The notes under the pieces were generated by a model. The model saw only the letters and a list, made by a program, of their open reading frames with translations, was not told the origin of the DNA and did no database searches. Made by a program: the position numbers and the translations under genes. Positions 53,987 through 61,486 of a DNA stretch of 64,000 bases are shown here, piece by piece. Origin of the DNA: Aquisphaera giovannonii (lineage in GTDB: Bacteria > Planctomycetota > Planctomycetia > Isosphaerales > Isosphaeraceae); the NCBI RefSeq assembly GCF_008087625.1, contig NZ_CP042997.1:5270001-5334000 (forward strand), read 5' to 3'. Each line of letters opens with the position of its first letter. Within the stretch, counting starts at the first letter, position 1.

Positions 53987-56900
53987 GTGGCAACCCCGGA
54001 AGACCCTCCCGGTAGTCCGCCCCCGGAGGCGCCCCCGAATCCCGACCCGGCGGGGCAGGGGCGGGGGCCGGGCGGCCCGGGCCGGGCCGATCGGGAGCCC
54101 TCCGCCGGCCCCCCGCCCCGCGGCGAGGGGGGCGCGGGGGATCCGCCCTCCTCATCGGCGGGCGAGGGGGCCTCCCGGAACCCCTTCGGCGGCGCGGCCT
54201 GGAACCTCACGCTCCTGCTCGACGCCCAGAGCGTGGACTGGCAGCGCGGGGTCCGGGCGCCGGTGGAGGCCTACCTGCGACGCGGGGAGGACGAGCCGGG
54301 GGACGGCGAGCTGATCCTCAACCTCGTCTACCACGAGGTCCTGCTCCGCCGCCGGATCAACGGCGAGGAGCCGACGCTCGAGGAGTACGCGGCCCGCTTC
54401 CCCCACCTGGCCGACGAGCTCCGCGAGCAGTTCGCGCTCGACGCGGCGCTGCCGTTCGAGGAGACGGAGACGTCCGGACTGCCGCCGGCCGGCGTGCCCC
54501 CCGCGCCCGCGGACGTGCCGGGCTACGAGATCTTCGAGGTGCTCGGCCGCGGCGGGACCGGCGTCGTCTACCGGGCGCGGCAGCGGTCGCTCAACCGGCC
54601 CGTGGCGCTGAAGATGATCCTCGACGGGTCGCACTCGGGCGCCCGCCAGGCCGGCCGGTTCCGCGCCGAGGCCGAGGCGATCGCCCGGCTCCAGCACCCC
54701 GGCATCGTCCAGATCCACGAGGTCGGCGAGCACGAGGGGCGGCCCTTCCTGGCGCTCGAGTACGTGCCGGGCGGGACGCTCGACCGCGCCCTCGGCGGCA
54801 CGCCGCTGCCGGCGGACCGCGCCGCGGCGCTGGCGGAGCCCCTGGCCCTGGCCGTCGAGCACGCCCACGGGCGGGGCGTCGTGCACCGCGACCTGAAGCC
54901 GGCGAACGTCCTGCTGACCGCGGCGGGCGAGCCCAAGATCGCCGACTTCGGCCTCGCCCGGATCGTGGCCGGGGACTCCAACCAGACCGACAGCGGCGCG
55001 ATGGTGGGCACGCCCAGCTACATGGCCCCGGAGCAGGTCGACGGCGGCCCGGGGCGGGTGGGCCCGGCGGCCGACATCTACGCGCTGGGGGCGATCCTCT
55101 ACGAGGCCCTCACCGGCCGCCCGCCGTTCCGCGGCGAGTCCCCCGTGGAGACCCTGCTCCAGGTCCGCGGCGCCGACGTGGTGCCCCCCCGCCGGCTCCG
55201 CCCCGACCTGCCCCGGGACCTGGAGACGATCTGCCTGAAGTGCCTGGAGAAGGACCCGAGGCGGCGGTACGCGACGGCCCGCGCCCTCGCCGACGACCTC
55301 CGCGCGTTCCGCGACGGCCGGCCGATCGTCGCCCGCCCCGTCCCGGCCTGGGAACGCGCCTGGCTCTGGGCGAGGCGCCAGAGGGGGGCCGCCGCGGGCC
55401 TGGCCCTCGGCGCGCTGGCGCTGCTCGCCCTGCTCGCCGGCGGGGTCGTCCACAACCTCGTCCTGAGCCGCCTCAACGCGAAGCTCGAGCGGACCAACCG
55501 GGAGCTGATCGACGCCCGCGCGGGGGCCGAGGAGAACGCCCGCGACGCGCTCGCCGCGATCAGCCAGCTCCTGGTTCGGGTGGCCGACGAGCGGCTCGCC
55601 GGCGTCCCCGAGGCGGAGCCCGTCCGCCGCGAGCTCCTCCGCGACGCCATCGACCGGCTGGGGCCGCTCCAGCGTCGCAGCCCGTCGGACCCGGGGGCCC
55701 GCCTGGAGATGGGCCGCGCCCACCTCGGGATCGCCGCCATCCACGCGGCACTCGGGGAGTACGCGCGGTCGCGGGAGCAGTTCCGCGAGGCGATCGGCAT
55801 CCTCGAGGGCCTGCTGGCCGGGCACGGCGCCTCCGCGCCGATCCGGGACGAGGTCGCCCGCGCCCACCTGGGCCTGGCCGACCTCCTGCCGCCGGCGGAG
55901 GGCCGGCCCCATTTCCTCCGTGCCGTCGAGCTCTGGGAGCCCGCCGCCGAGTCGGATCCGGCGGCCCGCGGGCGGCTCGCCGCGGCCTACCTCAGCGTCG
56001 CCTCCTCGAAGGACGGGTTCGGCATCGCGCCGGGGGCGAGCTACTGCGAGAAGGCCGTCGCGATGCTCGAGGGCCTCTTCCGCGACGCCCCGGAGGCCTA
56101 CCGCTCCGACCTCGCCCGCGCCCACCACAACCTCGGCCTGGCCGAGGGCCGCGCCGGCCGCGTCGCCGGGGCGATCGAGCACTACCGCCGCGCCGAGGGC
56201 CTCTGGCGGGCCATCCCGGCCGATCGCCGGCCGGACGTGGACCAGGAGGCGCTCGCGACCTGCCAGAACGCGCTGGGACTGGCGCTCCAGGCCCGGCCCG
56301 GCGCCACGGAGGCGGACCTGAAGGAGGCCGAGGGCCTGCTCCGCGAGGCCGTGGGCTCGGACCGGGAGCTCGTCCGCCGCCATCCCCGGCTGGTGAAGCC
56401 GCGGATCGGCCTGGCCCAGGCGTGGAGCAACCTCGGCTCCTTCTACTGGTTCGCCCGCCGCTGGCGGGAGGCCGAGGAGGCCTACGCGAGCGCCCTCCGC
56501 GCCGCCGAGGAGGCCGCCCGCGACTTCCCCGAGAACCGGGGGCTGCAGGTCCTCCTCGCCCACGGCCACGGCGACCTCGCCGACGCCCGGTCCAAGCTGG
56601 GCAGGATCGACGAGGCCCGCGCCGGGTTCGGGCGGGCCCTGGCGATCGTCGAGCCCATCGTCGCCGCGTCGCCGGGCGACTCCGGGGCCCAGAAATGCCT
56701 GGGCGTGGTCCTCCTCAATGAGGCGAACACGGTCGCCGCCGTCTCCGGGTCGGCCGCCGCGCTGCCGTCACGCGAGCGTTCCGTGCGGGCCCTGGAGGCC
56801 GCCCACCGGCTCGCCCCGGGCGACGGCGAGGCGGCCTACATCCTCCGGGGCTCGAGGAGCAACCTGGCGGGGACGCTGGCCGCGCTGGGCCGCCATGACG

Positions 56901-57316
56901 AGGCCCTCGTCCAGTTCGACGCCCTGATCCGCGACGCCGACGAGGCGGCCCGCCCGCCTTTGATGCTCCAGCGGGCCCTGCTCCTCGCCCGCGCCGGCCG
57001 CCACGCCGAGGCGCTCGCCGCCGCCCGCCCGCTCGCGGATCGGCCGGGGCCCGACGGCGAGTCGTCGTACAACCTCGCCTGCGCCTTCGGCCTGATCGCC
57101 GCCTCCGCCGGGAAGGACCCGTCGCTCCCTTCGCCCCGCAAGGACGACGTCGTCGCCGAGTGCCGCCGCCGGGCCCTCTCCCTCCTGGACCGAGCCGCCG
57201 CGGACGACAAGTTCCCCCGCAAGGAGCTCCTGGACCTGCTCGCGAACGACGCCGACCTGGACGCGATCCGCGCCACGCCGGAGTTCGCCGCCCTGCGGAA
57301 GCGCCTGGGGCCGTGA
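53987..57316 (+). CDS. Ser/Thr protein kinase with TPR-like C-terminus
   Basis: 1109 aa from the GTG that follows the sigma factor stop with no gap, so translation is coupled. Residues 1-70 are Pro/Gly-rich; a helical segment with LEEYAARFPHLADELREQF (about 130-155) often precedes such kinases. The kinase domain shows GRGGTGVVYRARQ (P loop), VALKMI (Lys209), VHRDLKPANVLL (Asp302), KIADFGLARI and GTPSYMAPEQ, all intact. A transmembrane helix (GLALGALALLALLAGGVVHN) follows near 470, then a 600-residue region of TPR-like helix pairs (AIHAALGEYARSREQFREAI, GRVAGAIEHYRRAEGLW). Kinase inside, TPR part outside or periplasmic, is the usual topology. Confidence 0.93.
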   Translation: MATPEDPPGSPPPEAPPNPDPAGQGRGPGGPGRADREPSAGPPPRGEGGAGDPPSSSAGEGASRNPFGGAAWNLTLLLDAQSVDWQRGVRAPVEAYLRRGEDEPGDGELILNLVYHEVLLRRRINGEEPTLEEYAARFPHLADELREQFALDAALPFEETETSGLPPAGVPPAPADVPGYEIFEVLGRGGTGVVYRARQRSLNRPVALKMILDGSHSGARQAGRFRAEAEAIARLQHPGIVQIHEVGEHEGRPFLALEYVPGGTLDRALGGTPLPADRAAALAEPLALAVEHAHGRGVVHRDLKPANVLLTAAGEPKIADFGLARIVAGDSNQTDSGAMVGTPSYMAPEQVDGGPGRVGPAADIYALGAILYEALTGRPPFRGESPVETLLQVRGADVVPPRRLRPDLPRDLETICLKCLEKDPRRRYATARALADDLRAFRDGRPIVARPVPAWERAWLWARRQRGAAAGLALGALALLALLAGGVVHNLVLSRLNAKLERTNRELIDARAGAEENARDALAAISQLLVRVADERLAGVPEAEPVRRELLRDAIDRLGPLQRRSPSDPGARLEMGRAHLGIAAIHAALGEYARSREQFREAIGILEGLLAGHGASAPIRDEVARAHLGLADLLPPAEGRPHFLRAVELWEPAAESDPAARGRLAAAYLSVASSKDGFGIAPGASYCEKAVAMLEGLFRDAPEAYRSDLARAHHNLGLAEGRAGRVAGAIEHYRRAEGLWRAIPADRRPDVDQEALATCQNALGLALQARPGATEADLKEAEGLLREAVGSDRELVRRHPRLVKPRIGLAQAWSNLGSFYWFARRWREAEEAYASALRAAEEAARDFPENRGLQVLLAHGHGDLADARSKLGRIDEARAGFGRALAIVEPIVAASPGDSGAQKCLGVVLLNEANTVAAVSGSAAALPSRERSVRALEAAHRLAPGDGEAAYILRGSRSNLAGTLAALGRHDEALVQFDALIRDADEAARPPLMLQRALLLARAGRHAEALAAARPLADRPGPDGESSYNLACAFGLIAASAGKDPSLPSPRKDDVVAECRRRALSLLDRAAADDKFPRKELLDLLANDADLDAIRATPEFAALRKRLGP

Positions 57317-57325
57317 CGACGGCTC

Positions 57326-57650
57326 GTGGCAGCCGGCAAGCCCCGTGTGAGCCGGCTCGTCCCGGCGGCCGGGCGAGCCTGGGAGGCGGCGAGCCCCGTG
57401 GCAGCCGGCAAGCCCCGTGGGAGCCGGCTCGTCCCGGCGACCGGGCGAGCCTGGGAGGCGGCGAGCCCCGTGGGAGCCGGCTCCGCCCGGCGACCGGGTG
57501 AGCCGCGGCTTGCAGGTTGATGAGATGCGCCCCGACGAGCCCGGTGGGAGCCGGCTCCGCCCGGCGACCGGGTGAGCCGCGGCTTGCAGGTTGATGAGGT
57601 GCACCCCGACGAGCCCGGTGGGAGCCGGCTCCGCCCGGCGACCGGGTGAG
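57326..57650 (+). repeat. Tandem 72-bp and 74-bp repeats
   Basis: Two 72-bp units begin GTGGCAGCCGG at 57326 and 57398; the next units begin GTGGGAGCCGGC at 57470, 57544 (period 74) and 57618 (partial, to about 57650). The two types share CCGGCTCGTCCCGGCGACCG-like cores, so the 74-bp unit looks like a derivative. It lies in a 450-bp gap without genes, directly after the kinase gene. Confidence 0.9.
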
Positions 57651-57770
57651 CCGTCGCCCTCGGGATCGCCCGACGCACTCCGCACCAACGAGGGGCGTGA
57701 GCCGCGGGTCGTGGTTTCGACCGGAGGCCAGGATCCGGCGGCGGGCCGGCCCCTCGCCGCGGCCGCCGCA

Positions 57771-58181
57771 TCAGCCGTCCTTCGGGCCCCGCCCGGCCAG
57801 CTTCTCCTCGAGCGCGGCCAGCCTCAGCTCCACGCCCTTGATCTCCTTGATCACCTCGAAGCGGGACTGGTTGATGAGGTGCCGGAACAGGAAGGCCATG
57901 CCGAAGAGGAACCAGAACACGGCCGTCACCGCGACGTAGGTGCCCTCCACCTTGTGGAACATCAGGAGGCCGCTCCCGGTCAGCAGGATGGTCGTCAGCG
58001 CGACGATGTAGATCCACATCACGGCCGTCATGCGCCTCTCGCGCAGCAGCGCCTTCTCCTGGGTCGCGAGCATGGTCTCGATCTCCTTCCGGTAAGCCTG
58101 GTACGCGGAGCCCCGCGGCCCCCACTGGTCGAGCAGGCGGTCGCGGAGCGGTCCGGGATCGGGGGCGTTCTCAGGTCCCAT
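57771..58181 (-). CDS. Small membrane protein coupled to ECF sigma factor
   Basis: 136 aa; the start ATG 58181 overlaps the last 11 bp of the ECF sigma factor gene. N-terminal half helical and charged (YQAYRKEIETMLATQEKALL), then two transmembrane helices (WIYIVALTTILLTGSGLLMF and YVAVTAVFWFLFGMAFLFRH) and a coiled-coil C-terminus (LRLAALEEKLAGRG). Gene order and overlap match sigma/anti-sigma pairs; the charged N-terminus could bind the sigma factor, but no zinc (HxxxCxxC) motif is present, so this is inference. Confidence 0.65.
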   Translation of the reverse strand: MGPENAPDPGPLRDRLLDQWGPRGSAYQAYRKEIETMLATQEKALLRERRMTAVMWIYIVALTTILLTGSGLLMFHKVEGTYVAVTAVFWFLFGMAFLFRHLINQSRFEVIKEIKGVELRLAALEEKLAGRGPKDG

Positions 58182-58737
58182 GGCCTTGACGCCGCAGCGC
58201 CTCCTTGAGGGCCCGCTTGGCGTGGAAGATCCGCGACTTGACGGTCCCCGGCGGGCAGCCGACGACGGCCGCGACGTCGGCCACGGGCATGTCCTCCAGG
58301 AAGTGGAGGACCAGCACCTCGCGGTGCCGCACGTCGAGGGCGTCCAGCGCCCGGTGCACGGCGGCCGCATCCTCGGCGTCGAATCGGCCGTCGTCCTCGG
58401 GGGGCGACGCCTCCTCGGCGTCCTCGGCCAGCGACCGCTCGGCGGAGGCGCGGGCGACGTCGCGGCGGACGTGGCCGACGGCGTGCCCGCGCGTGACCCG
58501 GTACAGCCAGGTCCGCAGCGCGGAGGGCTCCTCCAGCCGGCGGAGCCCGCGGAAGGCCGTCATCCAGACCGCCTGGAGGACGTCCATCGCCGCGTCGTCG
58601 TCCCGGACGATCGACCGCGCGAAGTACAGCAGCGGCCGTTCCATCCGCGCGACCAGCTCCGCGAAGGCCGCCGGCTCGCCGAGCCGGCAACGGAGGGCCA
58701 ATCGCTCGTCCTCAATCTGCCTCGCCGTGCGTGCCAT
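58171..58737 (-). CDS. ECF sigma factor (RpoE-type)
   Basis: 188 aa from ATG 58737. Region 2: RLGEPAAFAELVARMERPLL, YFARSIVRDDDAAMDVLQAV, WMTAFRGLRRLEEPSALRTW, LYRVTRGHA. An acidic linker (EASPPEDDGRFDAED) follows. Region 4: ALDALDVRHREVLVLHFLED, MPVADVAAVVGCPPGTVKSR, IFHAKRALKEALRR with the clear HTH. The fold, size and linker are standard for group 4 sigma factors. It is followed by the overlapping membrane protein gene, its probable regulator. Confidence 0.9.
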   Translation of the reverse strand: MARTARQIEDERLALRCRLGEPAAFAELVARMERPLLYFARSIVRDDDAAMDVLQAVWMTAFRGLRRLEEPSALRTWLYRVTRGHAVGHVRRDVARASAERSLAEDAEEASPPEDDGRFDAEDAAAVHRALDALDVRHREVLVLHFLEDMPVADVAAVVGCPPGTVKSRIFHAKRALKEALRRQGHGT

Positions 58738-58899
58738 CCGACCTACAGTCGCGGCACGAGGCCCGCCGGTTCAAAGAAAATCCGGCGTCAGTTCGCCGGG
58801 CTGTCGTTGAACGTCCTGGCCGCGTAATCGCCGGATTGCCGGAGGGAGCCTCGCCTGATGTCTCCCGAGGAGATCGGAAGTCGGCGTTCCGCTGCTCGG

Positions 58900-58905
58900 T
58901 ATAAT
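58900..58905 (+). promoter_or_regulatory. -10 box of the antitoxin gene
   Basis: TATAAT preceded by CTCGG, an extended -10-like context, about 53 bp before the ATG. A clear -35 is not visible. Confidence 0.45.
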
Positions 58906-58957
58906 TCGCCTCGGCGATCCGCCCGGAGCCGATCGCGACGCGATCGAGAGGCACACG

Positions 58958-59194
58958 ATGATCAAGACCATCCGCGGCCGAGTCCACGGCCAGACGATCG
59001 AATTGAATGAAGCCCTCGGAATGGTCGAGGGGCAGGAAGTCGAGGTGAAGGTGAGGACGATCCCCCGCCCGCCACATCAACCGGGAGACGGTCTCCTTCG
59101 CACCGAGGGGGCCCTCCGCGACGACGCGGAATGGGATGACATCATGAAGGAGGTCCATCAGGCCAGGAAGCAGGAGAGACGGTCGCGGACCTGA
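58958..59194 (+). CDS. Antitoxin-like protein (DUF104/AbrB-type)
   Basis: 78 aa. The N-terminus MIKTIRGRVHGQTIELNEAL is a two-strand AbrB/DUF104-like fold with GxxxEVEVKVR, and the end GLLRTEGALRDDAEWDDIMK, EVHQARKQERR is the toxin-binding tail seen in many small antitoxins paired with PIN-domain toxins. Downstream only a remnant of that toxin survives. The start has GAGAGG 8 nt upstream. Antitoxins of this type bind their own promoter as well as the toxin. Confidence 0.8.
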   Translation: MIKTIRGRVHGQTIELNEALGMVEGQEVEVKVRTIPRPPHQPGDGLLRTEGALRDDAEWDDIMKEVHQARKQERRSRT

Positions 59195-59208
59195 TGATCG
59201 CGTCGTGA

Positions 59209-59301
59209 GCCCTCGTCCACAATCTGACTCTCGTCACTCATGACGCGTCGGATTACCGGCACATCCCCGGCCTGCGGCTGGACGACTGGATCAAGCCGTG
59301 A
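59209..59301 (+). pseudogene. VapC-type PIN toxin remnant
   Basis: Thirty codons in one frame, with no start, read [20 protein letters not shown] followed by DDWIKP and a stop. This is the C-terminal end of a PIN-domain VapC, including the conserved Asp pair of the THDxxDF-type motif. The upstream part of the toxin, including the catalytic N-terminal Asp, is gone; the gene next to the antitoxin has been deleted internally. Confidence 0.75.
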
Positions 59302-59366
59302 CGGCGAACGAAGCCGAAGGCCAAGGAGCAGCGGCCCCACGCCAGGAGAGCCCGCTGGTCGCCTCG

Positions 59367-59657
59367 TCAACCGCTCGGAAACTCGTAGGTCGTCCGGCTC
59401 TCCAACTCATCTTCGGCATTGACCAATCGGCCGACGACGCGGAGGAGACCCGCGGCCTCCAACGCGTCCAGATCTCTGCCTGAGAAGTCCGGCGGAATGG
59501 CCGACGAGTCGATGACCTTACCGCTCACTTCAAGCCAGTGGTATAGCCCGAACGGCAGATAACCGAGGTACTCGGTACAGTAGACGATGCGTCGAGCCTG
59601 TTCGTCAGCCACGGCCGATCGAAGACAGGCCAACAGGGCGGCTTGTGTCGGTGTCAC
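59367..59657 (-). CDS. Small hypothetical protein
   Basis: 96 aa from a GTG at 59657. Sequence is of mixed composition (AALLACLRSAVADEQARRIV, YCTEYLGYLPFGLYHWLEVS, IPPDFSGRDLDALEAAGLLR, VVGRLVNAEDELESRTTYEF), with lower GC than its neighbours. DALEAAGLLRVV looks like a winged-helix-type segment. No family recognised. It points towards the vapC remnant. Confidence 0.55.
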   Translation of the reverse strand: MTPTQAALLACLRSAVADEQARRIVYCTEYLGYLPFGLYHWLEVSGKVIDSSAIPPDFSGRDLDALEAAGLLRVVGRLVNAEDELESRTTYEFPSG

Positions 59658-59999
59658 ATTCGTGTCCGGTTGACGACCAACGCTCAGCGGACCCGGCGCG
59701 CCGCGGACAAGGCTCTATGATACCAGAAATGGTTGCGGCCGTCGGGGTCCGCTACGGGGCGGGGTTAGGCGACGGCCTCGCCACTCGCTACCACCGCCTG
59801 ACCGCCGGATTGAGGATGAGCAGTCAGGGGAACAGCGAGACGATGGCGAGGATGATCGCCCCCTGACGGGCATAGAGCAGAATCCGGAAGCCTCCGCCAC
59901 CGGACGAAGACGCTCGGCGGGACCGTATCGCCGGGAAGGTCCTTTCCGCCCGGGCCGACAGCATCGGGCCGCGTCCCGGACATGGCCCCCGGCCCCGGA
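59658..59999. other. Intergenic region, nothing recognised
   Basis: 340 bp of moderate GC. An open frame on the plus strand (59645-59866) has no start site or codon pattern that would support it. Confidence 0.4.
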
Positions 60000-60404
60000 T
60001 CAGTCGCCGTCGGGGAAGGTGAACTCGAAATCATAGAAGTGCGCCTTGCCCTCCATCCGGATCGCCATCGTACCCGAGAGGCCCGCGAGCTCGTCGGTGC
60101 CGGAGTCGGGGACGACCGTGATGCTCAGCGTCGGCGCACCGCGGTTCATGATCCCGGCGTGCTGGATGGAGAAGCTCCCGGCGCGGCCGCAGAGCGTCCC
60201 GGAGACCCGCTCTAACGCGACGTACCCGGCCGAGCCCGGGACGGCCGTCTGCGTCGCGAGCATCTCCCCCTTGCCGGTGGCTTCCAGGTCGCCCGAGTAG
60301 GCCTTGTCGATGGCCATCCGGCCGACGCTCGGGTCCCCGAAACCCTCGGCGGGGGCCTGGGGGGTGAGCTTCACCTCGAACGGGCCGCTGATCCGTCTGG
60401 TCAT
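60000..60404 (-). CDS. DUF3224 domain protein
   Basis: 134 aa from ATG 60404; a frame extension to 60446 is less likely. The family pattern is plain: SGPFEVKLTPQAPAEG, GRMAIDKAYSGDLEATGKGE, MLATQTAVPGSAGYVALERV, GTLCGRAGSFSIQHAGIMNR, LSITVVPDSGTDELAGLSGT, KAHFYDFEFTFPD. DUF3224 is a single-domain allene-oxide-cyclase-like beta barrel of unknown function, common in actinobacteria and planctomycetes. The whole domain is present. Confidence 0.85.
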   Translation of the reverse strand: MTRRISGPFEVKLTPQAPAEGFGDPSVGRMAIDKAYSGDLEATGKGEMLATQTAVPGSAGYVALERVSGTLCGRAGSFSIQHAGIMNRGAPTLSITVVPDSGTDELAGLSGTMAIRMEGKAHFYDFEFTFPDGD

Positions 60405-60697
60405 GGCATGCGTCCTTCGCTCGCGATTTCCCGGCAATCCCTGCACGCCCTCCGCCGCGGCATGTCTCGTCGCGGTTGGCGAGGGGTCAGACCGGGCTCA
60501 TTGTCTCGTGTTCGTCTGAATACCGGCGGGAGCATAGCGGCCATGCCGACGATGGGCAAGGCGGTTCGGATCGCCGACGGCATTCCATTCCGATGGAATC
60601 TTTTCCGCATCGGCTTGCGTCGGGGAACTGGCGACGGCATCATCCGACTGCCCGAGGGCCGGTCGCGGTGGCAACTCCCGGGGGCGAAAGACCGATC

Positions 60698-61250
60698 ATG
60701 TCCACCTGGTTCACGGCGGATCTTCCGGATGGTGGGTCCCGGATGCGATGGGGCCGGCTCCTGGCCTACGCGGCCGGCCCCGCGACGTGGATCGTGCTGG
60801 GCGTACTCGTGATGCGGTGGACCGGCGGCGGGACGTGGCAGGTGCTCTCGCTGACGCCGATGTGGGCCTTCTGGTGCGGGGTGGCCGTCTGGCTATTCCT
60901 GAGCGTGCGGCTGATCCCCCTGGATGGGATGTCTCTGACCTTGCGCGGATGGCTCCATGGCCTCGCCCCCGGGGTATTCCACCGGCAAGGCGCCGTCGCC
61001 GGTCCGGGGCCTCCTCGGCGTCTCCGCGATCCCCGCGGCGGTCATCGCGCTGTCTTACTTCTGCGACTTGGGGAGCGCCAGTTGGTGGAACCTCGCGATC
61101 CTGACGCTGAACTGGGCCGTTACCCTCTGGCTCGTGGCGTGGAAGGTCTGGTTCGTGGGGTTGGCCAGGCTCGCGGCGAAGGCGGATGGCGGGGCGGAGC
61201 CGCCCGACGGGTTGAGGGCCGCGCGGGATCTCGGGCCGCCGACCCCATGA
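60698..61250 (+). pseudogene. Four-helix membrane protein with a frameshift
   Basis: From ATG 60698 the frame encodes two transmembrane helices (LAYAAGPATWIVLGVLVMRW and TPMWAFWCGVAVWLFLSVRL), then GLAPG. After a CCCCC/GGGG run at about 60967-60976 the coding signal moves to another frame, which carries GLLGVSAIPAAVIALSYF and WNLAILTLNWAVTLWLVAWK and a normal-looking C-terminus to 61250. One extra C in the run would join them into a 180-residue four-helix protein. It may be a real inactivation or a sequencing slip. An ATG at 60957 would allow a separate second ORF. Confidence 0.55.
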
Positions 61251-61486
61251 CCTGATCGGGCCGGTGCCGCGGTGGTTTTCGTTCAGAAATGATGCCGCTA
61301 TACTTGTCGCTCCATGGCCGGTGGACCGGCAGGGCAGGCCTATCGGTCATGGAGCATCGGCGCGATTCCGCGAGCCCGGGGGGCTTTTCCTGTCATCTCC
61401 CCGGGGCGGGCGGACTTTCCTCCGAGGTGATCCCGGAGGCCGCCGGTCCGGCCGCCGAACATCCACGACCGTATCAAGGAGCCGAG

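Noticed and set aside
57326-57650. CRISPR or an attachment site
   Set aside because: Whole 72/74-bp units are repeated; there are no spacers.
59645-59866. 73-aa frame
   Set aside because: No start site, no codon pattern and no recognisable sequence.
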